Source: Lates calcarifer (lineage: Eukaryota > Chordata > Actinopteri > Centropomidae). From it: DNA of 64,000 nt. Positions 1 to 45,838 of this stretch are shown here, piece by piece (the first letter of the stretch is position 1; each line of letters starts with the position of its first letter). The stretch is from the NCBI RefSeq assembly GCF_001640805.2, contig NC_066837.1:19220501-19284500 (forward strand), in the 5' to 3' direction. The notes under the pieces are model-generated. The model was not told where the DNA came from, did not search any database, and saw nothing but the letters and a program-made list of their open reading frames with translations. The translations under genes were made by a program, and so were the position numbers.

Positions 1-95
1 AGGTTGACGCGGGTCTTCCCCCTGGCCTTATCATAGCCTTTCTTTTTACATTTATATTCGTCTGTCCGTATCCGCTTTGGCTGTTTGTCTCCCAT
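1..95 (-). CDS. Array exon A, partial (basic KTRVN-module first exon)
   Basis: Partial coding exon cut by the window edge. From an ATG at 93-95 the minus strand reads MGDKQPKRIRTDEY, then a Lys-rich stretch, then YDKARGKTRVN, where the window ends. The last part matches the RExDRxRxKTRVN core of the exons at 712-920, 1826-1977 and 2732-2970. An in-frame TGA lies just upstream (105-107), so this ATG is a sensible start. The family is not recognised by name. The exon probably continues past position 1 to a splice donor, as its paralogues do. A CCAAT box on the minus strand sits near 213-217, in a suitable place for a promoter. Confidence 0.55.
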   Translation of the reverse strand, partial: MGDKQPKRIRTDEYKCKKKGYDKARGKTRVN

Positions 96-711
96 TAGCC
101 CTTCTCAGCTCTGTCCCTCCACTAGCATGCCCCGGAATATCCGTCTCTCGCTCCCACTGCTTCCCTTCATACCGTCCCACCTCCTGTGCATGAGCATGAA
201 CGAACCCCATGATTGGCTGGAATGGACCGCGCCGATCCACTGCATGTATTTCCCATTTCTAGAGCCAGGGCTGTTTAAAAACACCGGATGTTTTTCAGCA
301 CACATTCAGAAGGGGCAGCTTACGGTCTTAGAGGAGACATTCCCTGAATTTGAATAAAAGCACATTAGATTATAATTGCTAACCCTACCTTTAAACGATT
401 TAATGACCATTAACGAGGTCGCCGATTACAGCATACATAGCCTATCAGAAAGTGGCACCACTTAAATTTTCACGTCTACACATCGACCCTCACTCACCAG
501 GTTTCAGTAGAAGAACTCTTTTCGAGGCTCGGCCGCTCAGGTCGACTCTCTGACTTGGTCCGAAGGTAACTACAGCAGGCAGAAGACATATTAGTTAGCT
601 GGTTGATTCATGTGTACAGTTTCGAGACAGACAACACGTCTCTACGCTACATTAGCACCACAGCTCTAAAGCTATGTTCACATCAGTCAGTCCTGATGTT
701 TGCTAACCTAC
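96..711. other. Spacer between array exons A and B
   Basis: No convincing coding sequence was found. The overlapping short frames on both strands do not resemble the module exons. It contains the minus-strand CCAAT box near 213 and a moderately CpG-containing stretch around 525-545. If exon B splices to shared exons beyond the window start, this is intron for B and promoter or 5' UTR for A. Confidence 0.4.
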
Positions 712-920
712 CTGTCTAACAGAATAAAAGCCATCTTTGGGTCAGTTTTGATACCGTATTGTTTCTTAACTTGTTGCCACTTCGTTATTGCCGCACCGAT
801 GGTTATTCTCGTCTTGCTGCGCCTTCTGTCACTTTCTCTTTTTGCCCGCTGGCCTTCCTCTGACCTAATCCTTTTCTTTCCGAAGGGAGAGTCTGACGTT
901 TTGGGAGCTTCGGGCGCCAT
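712..920 (-). CDS. Array exon B (complete first coding exon of the basic module)
   Basis: Starts at ATG 918-920 (MAPEAPKTSDSPFGKKRIRS) and ends at 712 with GAC-AG followed by the donor GTAGGT, so the last codon is split after two bases (phase 2). The core reads RAKRESDRRRSKTRITIGAA, then a Trp-containing stretch, then KTDPKMAFILLD. The basic N-terminal half suggests nucleic-acid binding or nuclear localisation, but that is inference only. Without splicing the frame would stop immediately after the donor, which supports the exon reading. It is one of four tandem relatives. Confidence 0.6.
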
Positions 921-1825
921 ATTTGTTATTCACAGCGTGATGAGATCATAAGGCGACATCACGTCCGGTGAGCCAATTTCTCAGGTAACAGAATATGGTG
1001 TAACACCTTAGCACTACTTACTATTACTATTTAACCATTGCTTTATTTACTGACAGTTCAGTGGTTGATTTAGCTTTAATTTAATGAATATCTATTAATT
1101 GGGCTCTCGGGTTATGATAGAAAAATAAGAATCATACAACCAAACATACAATAACATGGACTACAATCTTACAATTTAAAGTGTTATACACACAGATATA
1201 AATTATCCTGGAAAAACACGTTTTTTAGAGAAATACATTGAGAAAATGTATGAATTTGTTTCAGGAGTTTAGCACACCACTTTTGCAACAATTAAACTGT
1301 TGATTGAAACTGTATTTCCTATCTGCCATTTAAACAATAATGCCAGTAGTAAACAATTTAAGCAGACCAGTACACACTTTATACAGACCCAGACCAGTGT
1401 GTGAGCCGGAAACGTGCGCCAGGATTTGAAGCAGGTGCTTCAGATAAGTATCACAGATGTGTTACCAGTGTGATACAATTTTGAGGTACTTGTACTTTAC
1501 TTTCCTGTTTTATGCTGATTTCTATTTCTGTAGCTGTAGTTACAGGATCCAGATTGTATATACACAACCCAAGATGATGGGTTACTAAATAACTAAACGC
1601 CAATATGAATAATAATCCAATAATCTACTATCATTTAAAGGGGCCATTCTGCTGCCTGCGTGGTGAGTACTTTGAGTACACTTTGCTGTTGTCATGTTGA
1701 TAAACGAGATTAATTCAAGTCACACTGTTATAGTTTGACTATAAACAGTATTTTAGACTATAGATTATATTTGACTTCCCAGCGCTAACACGGTGACAGA
1801 AAGAATTGTGGAGATGGCCGACTAC
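921..1825. other. Spacer between array exons B and C
   Basis: AT-rich from about 1000 to 1780 with no coding candidate. On the minus strand it is downstream of exon C, so it would be intron for C, and its low-coordinate end would carry the exon B promoter. No recognisable promoter motif or transposon was seen. Confidence 0.35.
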
Positions 1826-1977
1826 CTGTGTAATAATAGGAAAGCCAGCTCGGGGTCGGATTTGATCTCTAAAACCAAACGAAGGTCTCTCCATGAGGCG
1901 AATGCCCTGCCGATGTTGACTCTCATTTTCCCGCGACGTCGATCCAATTCCCGTTTGGCCTCACGGGCCTCACGGCC
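1826..1977 (-). pseudogene. Array exon C (module present, start missing)
   Basis: The minus strand encodes REAREAKRELDRRRGKMRVN, then IGRAFASWRDLR, then IKSDPELAFLLLH, ending at 1826 with AG before the donor GTAGTC, in the same phase as exons B and D. The module is intact, but the frame is closed by TGA at 1978-1980. The only nearby in-frame ATG (1984-1986) gives Met-Ser-stop. The region just upstream is a tandem GTGAGGCC repeat (1957-1981). Either this is a decayed exon, or it is an internal exon with an acceptor I cannot place; a weak candidate is the A-rich AG just above 1990. Confidence 0.5.
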
Positions 1978-2731
1978 TCACGACATAAAACTTTTTTTGG
2001 TTTTGTGTACCCAGGTACAATCTGAGTTGGGAGTCTGTGCTGTGCTGTGTACCGGTTGTTTGTTAACGTCAGTGTTCGTTTTTTTCCTGTCAAACATTAT
2101 AATACATGTATATAACAGCGAACCACATTTACGAGCTTATTTAAACACATCTGAACCGGCTTTATGAAACCGTTTAAAGGCTGGCTTACGGCAGGGTGGT
2201 GAGGGTCTCTCAGTCAGAACAATAACAAGGCGTAGTTTGATGACGTTGTCAAGTAGCATTGTCAAGGGCTCATGGGAGTTGTTGTCTTTGCCACAATTGC
2301 CACTGAAAATCTATCTGACATGACTTAAGACAGAAATCTTGTTCACTCCTTGTTCAAATTGGAGCTAACCTGTCTAGTAAAACACATGCGAGACGTGCGT
2401 CTTTCTGTAGCCCTAGCTGGTCACATAGCCCTCTCCATCTTGGAAATGCCACAACATTTACCCTCATTTTAAAATTGGGGATTTCTCTAAGTTTGAAAAT
2501 TGTTTGAAATGTTTCGGATAAGGAGAGTCCACAACTTAAAACATTTATAACATAGGTCTAGTCGGTTTTTTGGCATTTTATTGCGGAAAAGTTACATTAA
2601 TGTGGTTTAACTCTGCCTGATGAAAACACCCCTCACATTTCTTTTCATCAATCTACCTGGGGACGGAGGCAACAGAAACGTTTAGGAGAAACCCACATGT
2701 GTGCTTCTTACCTTATGTGTCTTGTACTCAC
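1978..2731. other. Spacer between array exons C and D
   Basis: No coding candidate. It would be intron for exon D in the shared-exon model. At about 750 bases it is too short to hold a substantial independent gene body for exon D, which is the main reason for preferring alternative first exons over separate tandem genes. Confidence 0.35.
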
Positions 2732-2970
2732 ATATTTATGAGAAAGAAAGCCATCTCAGCGTCAGTTTTAAAGCCATTCTTGTCCCGCAGTTTTTTCCAG
2801 GGACTGTACGCCGGGCCGAGGTTTACTCTGGTCCTGCCTCGCTGTCTGTCATTCTCCCGCTTCACTCTCCTCGCCTCCTCCGACAGCGGCCTCTTCGGTT
2901 TCTTTACACACGGTTCAGGGGCTACTGATGGTCTGCCTTCCATGCCTTCACAGTCATCCATTTCCCCCAT
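2732..2970 (-). CDS. Array exon D (complete first coding exon of the basic module)
   Basis: Opens at ATG 2968-2970 with an acidic MGEMDDCEGMEGRPSVAPEP, then KKPKRPLSEEARRVKRENDR, then TRVNLGPAYSPWKKLRDKNG and KTDAEMAFFLIN. It ends at 2732 with AAT-AT and the strong donor GTGAGTAC, phase 2. It has the best start and splice signals of the four copies. Alternative starts are Met4 and Met10. A TATAAA lies at 2975-2980 on the minus strand, only a few bases before the first ATG. The next gene upstream on the same strand is smurf2, whose probable poly(A) site is about 0.8 kb away. Confidence 0.62.
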
Positions 2971-2973
2971 TTA

Positions 2974-2980
2974 TAAGGCA
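2974..2980 (-). promoter_or_regulatory. Possible TATA box before array exon D
   Basis: The minus strand reads CTTATAAAT immediately before the exon D start codon. If used as a TATA box, transcription would start near 2945-2950 and translation would have to begin at Met10 (2941-2943). The placement is tight, so this may be chance in AT-rich sequence. Confidence 0.2.
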
Positions 2981-3249
2981 CTGGCTTGTGGCAACAACAT
3001 CATGCATCTGGGCTAAAAACCTGCTCTTATTTTTATGTTTCGACTTTTTGCCCCCTCTCGTTTGCCGTAATTCAGAACGATTGTTTTGTATAAACTTTAT
3101 TTTAAAAGTATCACGTAACAGAACATAGGCAACCGAACCCACACATCAAGAAGAAAGGACATACTAAATATTTTATGTTTAAATACAGTGAGAGCTGGGT
3201 TAAAAAAGACTTAAACAGACTTAAATCTAACATTGAAAGTAACTAAGGA

Positions 3250-3287
3250 AACAACAACAACAACAATAATAATAATAATAATAATAA
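3250..3287. repeat. (AAC)n(AAT)n compound microsatellite
   Basis: Five AAC units followed by about seven AAT units, in the interval between smurf2 and the exon array. The rest of 2981-3780 shows no gene or recognisable element and is AT-rich. Confidence 0.9.
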
Positions 3288-3771
3288 ACATTATTTCTTT
3301 ATAAACCATAATAATTAAAAGTTTTAGTAATTTTAGTAATTTTAATGTAGGCTACTTAGGTACAATTTTGAAATACTCACACACATTTTATGGTACACTG
3401 ATCAAATGTGATGTGTTGTTGTAATCACGCTGCATAAACCAGCAGGTAAAATTAGCTCCACTTTGACCAGCGACAGCATTAAAATGCCATCTGCACTTTT
3501 TAATACTATGCACCATATGTACATTTTGATTCTGATTGATTTCCACAACTGACATGATTTCCTCTTAAGGTTTGGCTAACTCGTCTTTTGACTTGATGCA
3601 AGTAATCACTGATGCTCGTGTTGCTCGCCAAACTCATACTTACTGAATGTTTATTTCAGTCCATTCACTACAAGCATCAACAATGACATACTGTATCAAA
3701 ATCATCTCAGTGTTGCAGCAGAAAGAAAGACAGTGATACATGTGATTCTATAAAACATAATGCTGTGAGGT

Positions 3772-6700
3772 CCAAACAGCATAGTTTTATTGCTCAGCTT
3801 TCTGCAAGGGTACAAGAAGTTTATTACATTGCTTCTTTATTGTCCTTATGTACAGGTGTCAGTTACAAGCTCACAGAGCAGCTGATGTGAAAAACTAGGA
3901 ACACGTATACTGTAATAATAAATACAAAAACAGAGAATCAAAAGAAATAAAACATGGTGCAGTTTAAAAGAAAAGAATTTTCTGTTTTGTACTGAATTCA
4001 ATCTAAAGTCATTTACACACGCACACACACGAATTTGCACATTTAACTGTAAATTTGTGCTTGAAAGTGTGTGGGGGGAGATTGTTGTTATAGTTTGTGA
4101 TCAATTCAACCATCATTACAATACATAATTTTGTCCAGAACTGTCTCTAAATTTATTCAAGTAGATTAATCCAATTAATCAGAGTAGACAAAAATGTCTT
4201 TCCTTCAGAGCTTGATTAAGTTAACAATAACCTGCAAAATTGTACAGGAGGTGCGACAAATTTGGCTGCTTAACTGGGGAGAAGTGTGATTTCCCCTTGT
4301 CTGGAAGTACTCGACCCCCACAACTTCTGCACTGAAGACTGAACCAGCCAGAAAACTTGGTGCCAACAAAAAGTAACAAAGAGCAGAAGAGGACTGTGTG
4401 CACTGGACAAACATACATGTGTGTGCATATCAAGAACATGTGTGTGTATATATATGTGTGTTATCTACATAAAAATCAGTCCATTAACTATTTGGTAAAT
4501 AGAAGGAAGTGTCTGATTATAACTTGGAGCCCAAGTATGCATAATGTGTGCAAATAAACTTGTAATGCATTTCTTTTCTGCCTCTGAGTCAGGTTATTAA
4601 AGGTAAAATCAAATAAATTCTCTGCAACTGTACAAAGACGACTATTTCAACCTCATGTGTTTTGTCTGTCTGTTTTTGTGACATGATGACCACAAAGTTT
4701 TTAAAAAAAAAAGTTTTCTGAATCAGCTGACAAACTTCGTGGTTGCAAATAAATGCAGGCAGAATACATATTTAAAAAAGAACACTTAACTGATTTTTTC
4801 CAAGTTGACAAGTTTTCTAAGAGTAATAATTAAGCAAATAAATAGGCTTGATCGCTCGAGCATCCATTCATGCAGAGGTTTTTTGTTTGGTTTTTTTTTT
4901 TTGGGGTGGAGGCTCTGGTGACAGAGACGTTCCTCACTGTTGTCTCTCTTGGTTTTTAGTGACTTTTCATTTTGGTTGAACATTTTCACTGTGTAGCACC
5001 CAGGAGGAGTTCAGCAGCAGTCCATCGCCAACATTTGCAGCTCTGAGGACACGAGTCTGCCGACAACTGTTTGGCCTATTTCCTCGCTTTAAAAAAATCA
5101 TGTTGTGAACAGACTGCTCTTGTGCATATGATATAATATGGTTGTCTGTCTGTGCTGTTTGGTATACAGTGATGACATAGGTGTCCAGAGCAGCAAATAT
5201 GGCCTCTCTTGTTTCTTGTTTCTCCTGTGAAGGTATATGTGTGTGTGTCAAAGTGAATGTGATTGACCAAAAGATCATCTCACTTTAAACTGCTGTTTTA
5301 CACTCTATGATGGGTTTTAAGACAGGGCCTCTGAAATATAATTTCCATTAATACCAGTTTTACCCCTCCTCACATACTAGCCTAATAAATGTAAAAATAA
5401 AAATAACAAAAAATAAAACAAAACAAAAGGACAACTTCACCTGAGAATGCAAAGAGGTCTGAGACAGACACCAACATGCTTGCATTTAAACTGAACAGAA
5501 AGAACAAGCAACAATATACAAAATAGCTATGTATTTGTACATATATACTCAAAAATTACAGGTGTATAGATACTTTTTTACTCTGTATATTTCTAATGTA
5601 GTTGTATAGCAAATGAAACATGATATATTTTAATCTAATGTGAAGAAAGCACTCCTGCCATCACTGCTCAGTTTGTAAAGTGCTCTAAAGTGACAAGAGA
5701 GAGAGAAAGAAATACTTCTGCCTTGTTAAACTGATGTGACTGAAAATAGACATTTGCCTTGAAAAGCTTTTTAATCAAGCCTGGTCCCGAGGACAGTTGT
5801 GCCCTTTTCACATATGATCTGACAGGAAGTGTGCTGAGTAACGCTGAGTTGTATAGAATGAGGAAAAAAAAACAACAAAAAACATGCATACTTGTAATTG
5901 CCGGAGAGAAATGTGCGAATAAGAGAAAAGGAAGACGAACCAGGCTCAAACAGTGAAGTTCGATCAGCTTTGCGGCGACATGTACAGGATGCTGTGCTAG
6001 CAGAGTTGAAGGGGAACTCTTCTACAAATTGTCTACCTTCCTTGCATACGAACGTACATTTGTGTACACATGCAGAATCACACAGGCACACACGTTTACA
6101 AGAGCGAGTGGCTACACAGTGTGCAGTGACTCAGGGAGAAAATAAGATTTATGCCTTCTTCTTTACCAGAGTCCTTCCCTCATCTTTCAACGACCGCCAC
6201 AGGCTCGACTCAAAAACGCCACAAAACATCAGACCTACTGTACATCCAAATCAGTCTGTATGAGTTCCATTTCAAAATGATATATCCACTATTTAAATGA
6301 TACAGTTTTTACAGATACAAAATGACTGCTGGTATAAAAACTGAATTAATAATGGAGCATGGCTGTAAAAACAAAAGATTTTCTGCTCTGAATTTATATG
6401 ACATCAGAAACCAACTTTTACGAAGAGAAAAAATGATACATAGCATTTTGGAATGAAACCCTTCAAATGTCAAAGCATTACACTGAGGTAGGATGGATTT
6501 GTGGCGCTCCTACAAGATGAAGCACACCAACTCTGCCGCCATGAGGACTGGAAGGTGTATTGGTTGAGGTTACGATGGCTAATATCTAGGGCAAGTTATG
6601 GCTACCTGCAATGTTAAAGATTCAGTAGCATGACAAGGATCAATTCAATCAGTTCAAATTGCAAAACAAAAATAGTGACTCACTGTTCTCAAATGCCACA

Positions 6701-7156
6701 GATAAATTCGGAAAAGGATATTGAGCTGTATGTTGATAATCTGCTTCCTGATTTGATTAGATTTCAAGTGAAATGACCAGGCACTGCAGGTCTTTTCACC
6801 CTTTCTTTTTTAATTGCAAAAAGGAGTCGACAAAAACAAAGATATAAAAAAAAATGTCTGAAGAAATGCTGCAGCTCTTAATTTACTCTCTGTATTTCAT
6901 GTGAACTACACCTCAAGAAAACAAAAACATAAACAAAAAGGGATGGGATGATTCTCTAGCAGCTGTTCAAACAGATATCAAGAAGAGAAGAATGTGGACT
7001 GCGGTGAGAGAAGAGGAAGACTGTGGGCTGGTCAAAGACGCACGTGTCGGGCTCTGAAGGAGCCTGTCGGCGTGTCGTGCTGACAGTAATAGTCTTATCA
7101 GAGTCCTGCACACAGTTACACATGTTCACGCACAAACACACTCTCCAACGTGTCTC
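3772..7156 (-). other. smurf2: smurf2 3' untranslated region (inferred extent)
   Basis: About 3.4 kb follow the stop codon on the smurf2 strand, AT-rich and without coding potential. A Pumilio-type TGTACATA lies on the minus strand at 3847-3854, just before the poly(A) signals. TATA/TGTA-rich sequence occurs around 5520-5640. No splice signals or second gene were seen. The extent rests on the poly(A) cluster and is otherwise unproven. Confidence 0.45.
3786..3841 (-). terminator. smurf2: Probable smurf2 poly(A) signal cluster
   Basis: Three AATAAA hexamers occur on the minus strand within 56 bases (TTTATT on the plus strand at 3836-3841, 3820-3825 and 3786-3791). Below the last one the minus strand is U- and GU-rich (around 3730-3770), as expected downstream of a cleavage site, so cleavage near 3765-3775 is likely. 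Another AATAAA at 4152-4157 and one near 3648 are less well placed. Confidence 0.5.
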
Positions 7157-40699
<33,543 letters not shown>

Positions 40700-43600
40700 C
40701 TAGAAGAGAAGAAATACAGAGAGATGTTAATGATGGGTTAAAAAAAAAAAATAGATGTGAACGAATTAAAAAAATAAAAATAGGCCAACCACTGTTTGCA
40801 CAAAACCCTTGCAGGTCATCAAATATACAAAGAATATTTACTCTTGGAAATTATACAGTATTTCAAAGTTTAAAAAAAAAAACAAGCAGCACTCCAAGAG
40901 TATGTGATATTATGTCTTCCTCTATTCTTTGTATTGTTTGTACTAAAAACACCAATAGATGCAAATGTATTTCACCCTTAACTCATCATCACAGTGCCAC
41001 AAAGTCTGATGAGTGCATCATTAGCTTTCTGTCTGCTTATATAGCTGCCTTGTGCTTTCTTAAATTTTCACTTCGTCACATCGCTCACCCTGCTAGTAAT
41101 ATAACAAGCTCTCTTTTAATATTATTTTAAAATTACAGTTGTAATGTGTAAATATATATACTTGATTAGGCTAAGTGTTTCTCTTTGGTAAAATTTTCAA
41201 TAACAGCCCAGCTAACTGAAATATTTAATTATTTATCAATTCCTTCTTAGCTGTAAAATTTGACACAGTTTCCCTTCAGTAATTACTGCTGTCTTTCTGC
41301 CTATATATTGGTTTGTCCATTCTCACTGTCCCATCACACTCTAGGAGACCAGTTTTGAGAGTTTCTCCTTGTAAAATATTGAGTAGACAAGCACTCTTTC
41401 CTGTATGAGGCAGGTCTCCGGGGGTATGCATCACAGACAACATACAATGGCTTTCAGCAGAGACAGAGAAAGAAAGGCAGCAAGCCTGTGTTTTTTTTTT
41501 TTAAATGTCCCTCCTGAAATGTCTCCCTCCTGGTGTGTTGTAGGGCCTAGGTGAACTGAAGCAGGCTAGTGCTTTCTTTAGAGCTGGCTAGACAATCCTG
41601 TGACAGTTATAGAGCGAGACAAAGTAGGCCAAGCATCAACAATCAAGAGCAATGCCAGAGAAAACTAACACAATAAACTAAAAAAAACTAACAGTGACAT
41701 GTGAAATAAGCATCATGGACTGCCAGCAGACAGACTACTGTTCTGATCACTCATTTGTCAGTGAATTAGAGGTGGTACTAAGCTCTAAGCAAAGAGACAG
41801 AAAGTTGATGTCTAGAAAAACACACACAAACTATCTCTGCAAGTGCATCCACCCATCCATCCATCTATGTTCTACACTCACTGCTTTCAATTCGTGGTCA
41901 TAGGCTGGCACCTCCAATTTATTATTAATACCGGTACAGGTGACCCCTCTCTTTTCTAACTTCATATCACCTTAATCGCCATGGCAGGAGTGTACCTGCC
42001 TTAGCTGATCCAGAACTACAAGATTTATTTTAAGATTTAGTTAAACAAAAGACGTAGATCCTTTCCAATGCACATAAGACAGAACTCACGTGCAGTCAAC
42101 CAACAGAAAGTTACAGAGCTTGTGCAACTTTTTGACCATTTCAGATGTAAATGTATCATAATACAGGCATAAAGTTGGCTAACTCCCCATGTAGACGTTC
42201 TAAACATTTATTCACTACTTGATTCTGCAGAACCCTGGCCTGCTTAATAATTTAAAAATCATGTCAGCAAACACTAAACAGATTACTTAAGACCACTTGT
42301 AAAAAATGTTACTGCAATCTCAACTTTGTGCCTTATATCAGAGACTTTGCTATCACTCCATCTTTCAAGCACATCAAGACCCCTATACAGCCAAAACAGT
42401 GGTGTGTTGAAGACATCTTGAACATGGATCACACAATAGATCATGTCAAAGTACATGAACCTGCCACGAATGAGAAACAAGCACCACTTCCGTATAAGAT
42501 ATGAACAGGCCTGGGAAACCAACCTTGCATTACACCCATTCAATGTGGAGACCTTGACAGTGACCAAAATGACACAGTCAGACAAATCAGACAGAATCAC
42601 AACATGGGAACAGACAATCTCAACACAAACCAAATTACACTGACTGGGCCGACTGAATGAACACTAACCATCAGCTTGTCAGGGGAAATTACACTGCCAA
42701 AGCCGACAGTATGGGCGCAGGCCAAATCGGAGGCAGCCAGAAAAACCTCCTGTGGGACAAAACGGACACCATGTTGCTGGCAGACAGGAGAAAAACAGGA
42801 GAAACAGAGGCCTGAAATCTTGGCGGAACATTTGTGGACAAAGAATCCAACTGAGAAACAAAATCAGCCACCAGAGTTTAAATGGGTCATCATCCTCAGC
42901 CTGAACGCTTGCTTTAAGTATATATCTATAAGCCTATTTTATACACATGGATTCCAGAGTATTAACATCAGACATTTAACGACAATCTGAGGCCAAAATG
43001 TTGTGATTGACTAAATCTGAGATCATTCTGTGAAAGAGGGTGACAATATTCATTTCTGATACAACCTGCAAAACCCAGAGGCTCCAGGCAATGACAAACT
43101 ACCCCTAAACCAGCATATTTATGGTTAACTTCCTAAAGTTAATCACACTGAGAAACCTGAATCCCAGAGTATGACAACATTTAGCATATTTGACACAGGT
43201 CTTAATTTTCTGGAGACTAAACAGGGATTGGTTTGACAGTAAACTGATATTACCATGGGTATATTAAGATACGAGAAATGGTTCTAACTCTAGCCAAGTA
43301 TATTTCTTGTAACACAGAATATGCTCAGTCTTGTCCCAAAATCCCAAACTACTAGCCTCATATTCAAACTTAACTGCTATGTTGTCTCACTTCATTCATT
43401 TAAGTGAGTCAGTGAGTAAACTTGAGATGTGGGTGGAAATGTAGATGTCAGGAACGAGGCTACTAAAGTATTCCAGGATGTCTAAACAATGCATAGCTGG
43501 TGGTAGTTGACTCACTGTGGGTGCTAACCATGCTCAAGAGCCAACACTGCTAAGTAGCCATCAGATTGAGCTGTACTTGGCTCTCTGGTTACCAAACTAT

Positions 43601-43799
43601 GCTAATGAAGATTAAAGGATTAACCTGCACACAGCTCCACTGTCTCAGCCACAATTACCACAGAGGGAAAAGCCTCTCTCATTGTTATCAATGGCCTCTC
43701 ACCAACTGTGCTGCCAGGCACAGCAGGCTTCTGCTACTGATGATGATGAATAGGTTTAAAGGGGAGAATAAATAACACAATGAAGTAATAATGACAAAT

Positions 43800-43845
43800 A
43801 GCCCCCCCACCCTCCAAATTCACCCAGGGGGTGGGAGTGGGGCTT
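43800..43845. repeat. C-run/G-run imperfect inverted repeat
   Basis: A C-rich arm (GCCCCCCCACCCTCC) is followed after about 11 bases by a G-rich arm (GGGGGTGGGAGTGGGGC). The arms are imperfectly complementary, giving a GC hairpin or a quadruplex on either strand. Confidence 0.55.
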
Positions 43846-43996
43846 AAGTTTTCAGAGATAAAAACTACCAAGGTCTTTATGACATTGGGAAGCACAAAAA
43901 TAGTGCTATGGGAATCTGACTCTCTCTACAAGCATGTATACAACAGCAAAGTTCAAGACAAAGCCATTTGGAGGTGTGTGTGTGCCTATTAGCATT

Positions 43997-44315
43997 AGGG
44001 CTGTAACTAAGGATTACTTTTGTTACTGATTAATCTGAGGATTACTTTCTCAATTAATTGTTTTGTCGATAAAATGTCAGAAACTAGTGAAAAATGCCAG
44101 TAATAATTGTCCACAACTCAAAGAGATGTAATGGAATTGCTTGTTTTATTCAATCAGTGGTCCAATACCCAAAGATATTCCATTTAAAGTCATTTATGAC
44201 AAAGAAACGCAACAAATAGTTTCATTTGAGAAGCTGGAATTAGTGAATATTTGATTGAAAAAAATATTGCAGATTTATTTTCTGTTGATTGACTGATAAA
44301 TTGTTGCAGCCTGTA
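43997..44315 (+). mobile_element. hAT-related non-autonomous element (about 320 bp)
   Basis: Starts AGGGCTGTAACTAAGGATTA, has GATTAATCTGAGGATTAC, AAAATGTCAGAAA and AAGATATTCCATTT inside, and ends GTTGCAGCCT. Ends and internal blocks match a very common fish repeat I know by sequence (GGGCTGCAACTAACGATTA type). Terminal inverted repeats are short and imperfect. It has no coding capacity. Confidence 0.65.
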
Positions 44316-45838
44316 CTTTACACAAGAGGTTTGCACTACAGATGGACTGATGAAATCTGGAACAAGCCTCTTTCTTAGAAGGCCTCACAGGCTTTGCAAG
44401 TTGCAAAGCTCCACCAGTGAAATGCAATAGCTAAAACATTGCCATCAATTCAATTAAACTAAAACAGAACAGACAAGATATAAGAAAATAGGTTAGCTAA
44501 TGTTAGTTCTAATTACCATCTAAAACATCAGGAGTTGGATAGTGAGCAAAGGGAACCAGGTTATTGCTTCAAAGAATCTGCAAAACACATTTTTTTCAAG
44601 CCGTAATTTATCTTCCAAAAACTGATGTGTATAGTTTCTGATGGTCTCTTAAACTAATACAGAAGAATATTTCAGTTACAGTAACAAAGCAAAAGTATGG
44701 ACTAACTACAGCATAAACCATTTGTGAGACTTGTGTCAGAGCCCAAATTAATATAGCATTCTAAGACTTGTATGTATGTTCTGAAAACAAAGGTGGTCTG
44801 CAAAATGTTTGGAAAAAAATCTATTTGTAGTATTGCAGCTGATATTACCCCCACAGGTTTCTAAATCGTTTTACAGTAGCCCCACTAGGATTTAGATGAA
44901 CATGGCTAAATATGTTGATAATCTTATCTGGGCTTATGCAGACTCTACCACTGTGGATCCTAGCATCAATGAGGAATCAAATCTCATCTCGGCACCCTGC
45001 GGGTATCCAACAGTGTTGAATAGTTGCCACGTGAGCAGGCGGACCATGGTGACCCAGGGCTGGCAGAGGACCAGACTCATTCAGATCCTAACACGGAAAG
45101 CTAGGTCAACTAGGAATCAGTAAGCGAGCGGGAAGCCCAGGGGTGAAGCTGTGTTGTCTGTGGATCATGATTTCCACCACAAACCCTGAATTTAACAGTA
45201 AGAGGAGAGACAATGAATCCGGCTGCACACTAGTGTCCTGCAAACAACTAAGGAGAGGAGCAGAACACAACCATCCACTGATGTTACACCACCATCAACT
45301 CTGTTAAATATTTTTGGAAGGTGATTTGGAAGGTGACTCTATAAAAGACATTAACTCTGATGACTACGGACTGAAATAAGGACTGAATCTTTCCTGATGT
45401 TTTGGAAGGACAAAGTTCATCCGAACATCTGAGCAGCATTTATTTTAGTCAATTTTAAACCACATAATGGTTTCAAAACAAAAGAGCTAAAATAAGACAG
45501 CCAAGTAATATCTTTCTGTATTTGGTTACCACTTAAAAGCAACCCTGTGTTGATGAGTACTGTGTGAGTGACATGGTCTCAACAAGGTCTTTACTGATTT
45601 AGGTAGCTGATCTTCCTACAACGGTTAAAGCTGCCAGTGGCTATTGCAGTCCCTGTAACTTTACAAAACAAGATGGACTAGGCTGTTCTCTACCTTTTCT
45701 AGTACCTATATAACACTCTGTCTATAGTACTAGAACACCTGTCCAATGTCAGATTTCATGTTTTTTTTAGAATTTGTGATCTTTGAAACAAGACAAAGAT
45801 CTCAGTGTTAGGAATTTCAGTCCAACAATACGACAGGA

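Noticed and set aside
85..357. 90-residue plus-strand frame at the window start
   Set aside because: It is antisense to array exon A, which has paralogues in the window; the plus-strand frame has none.
44896..45123. 75-residue plus-strand frame in intron 1
   Set aside because: Not low-complexity, but short, without family resemblance or splice context.
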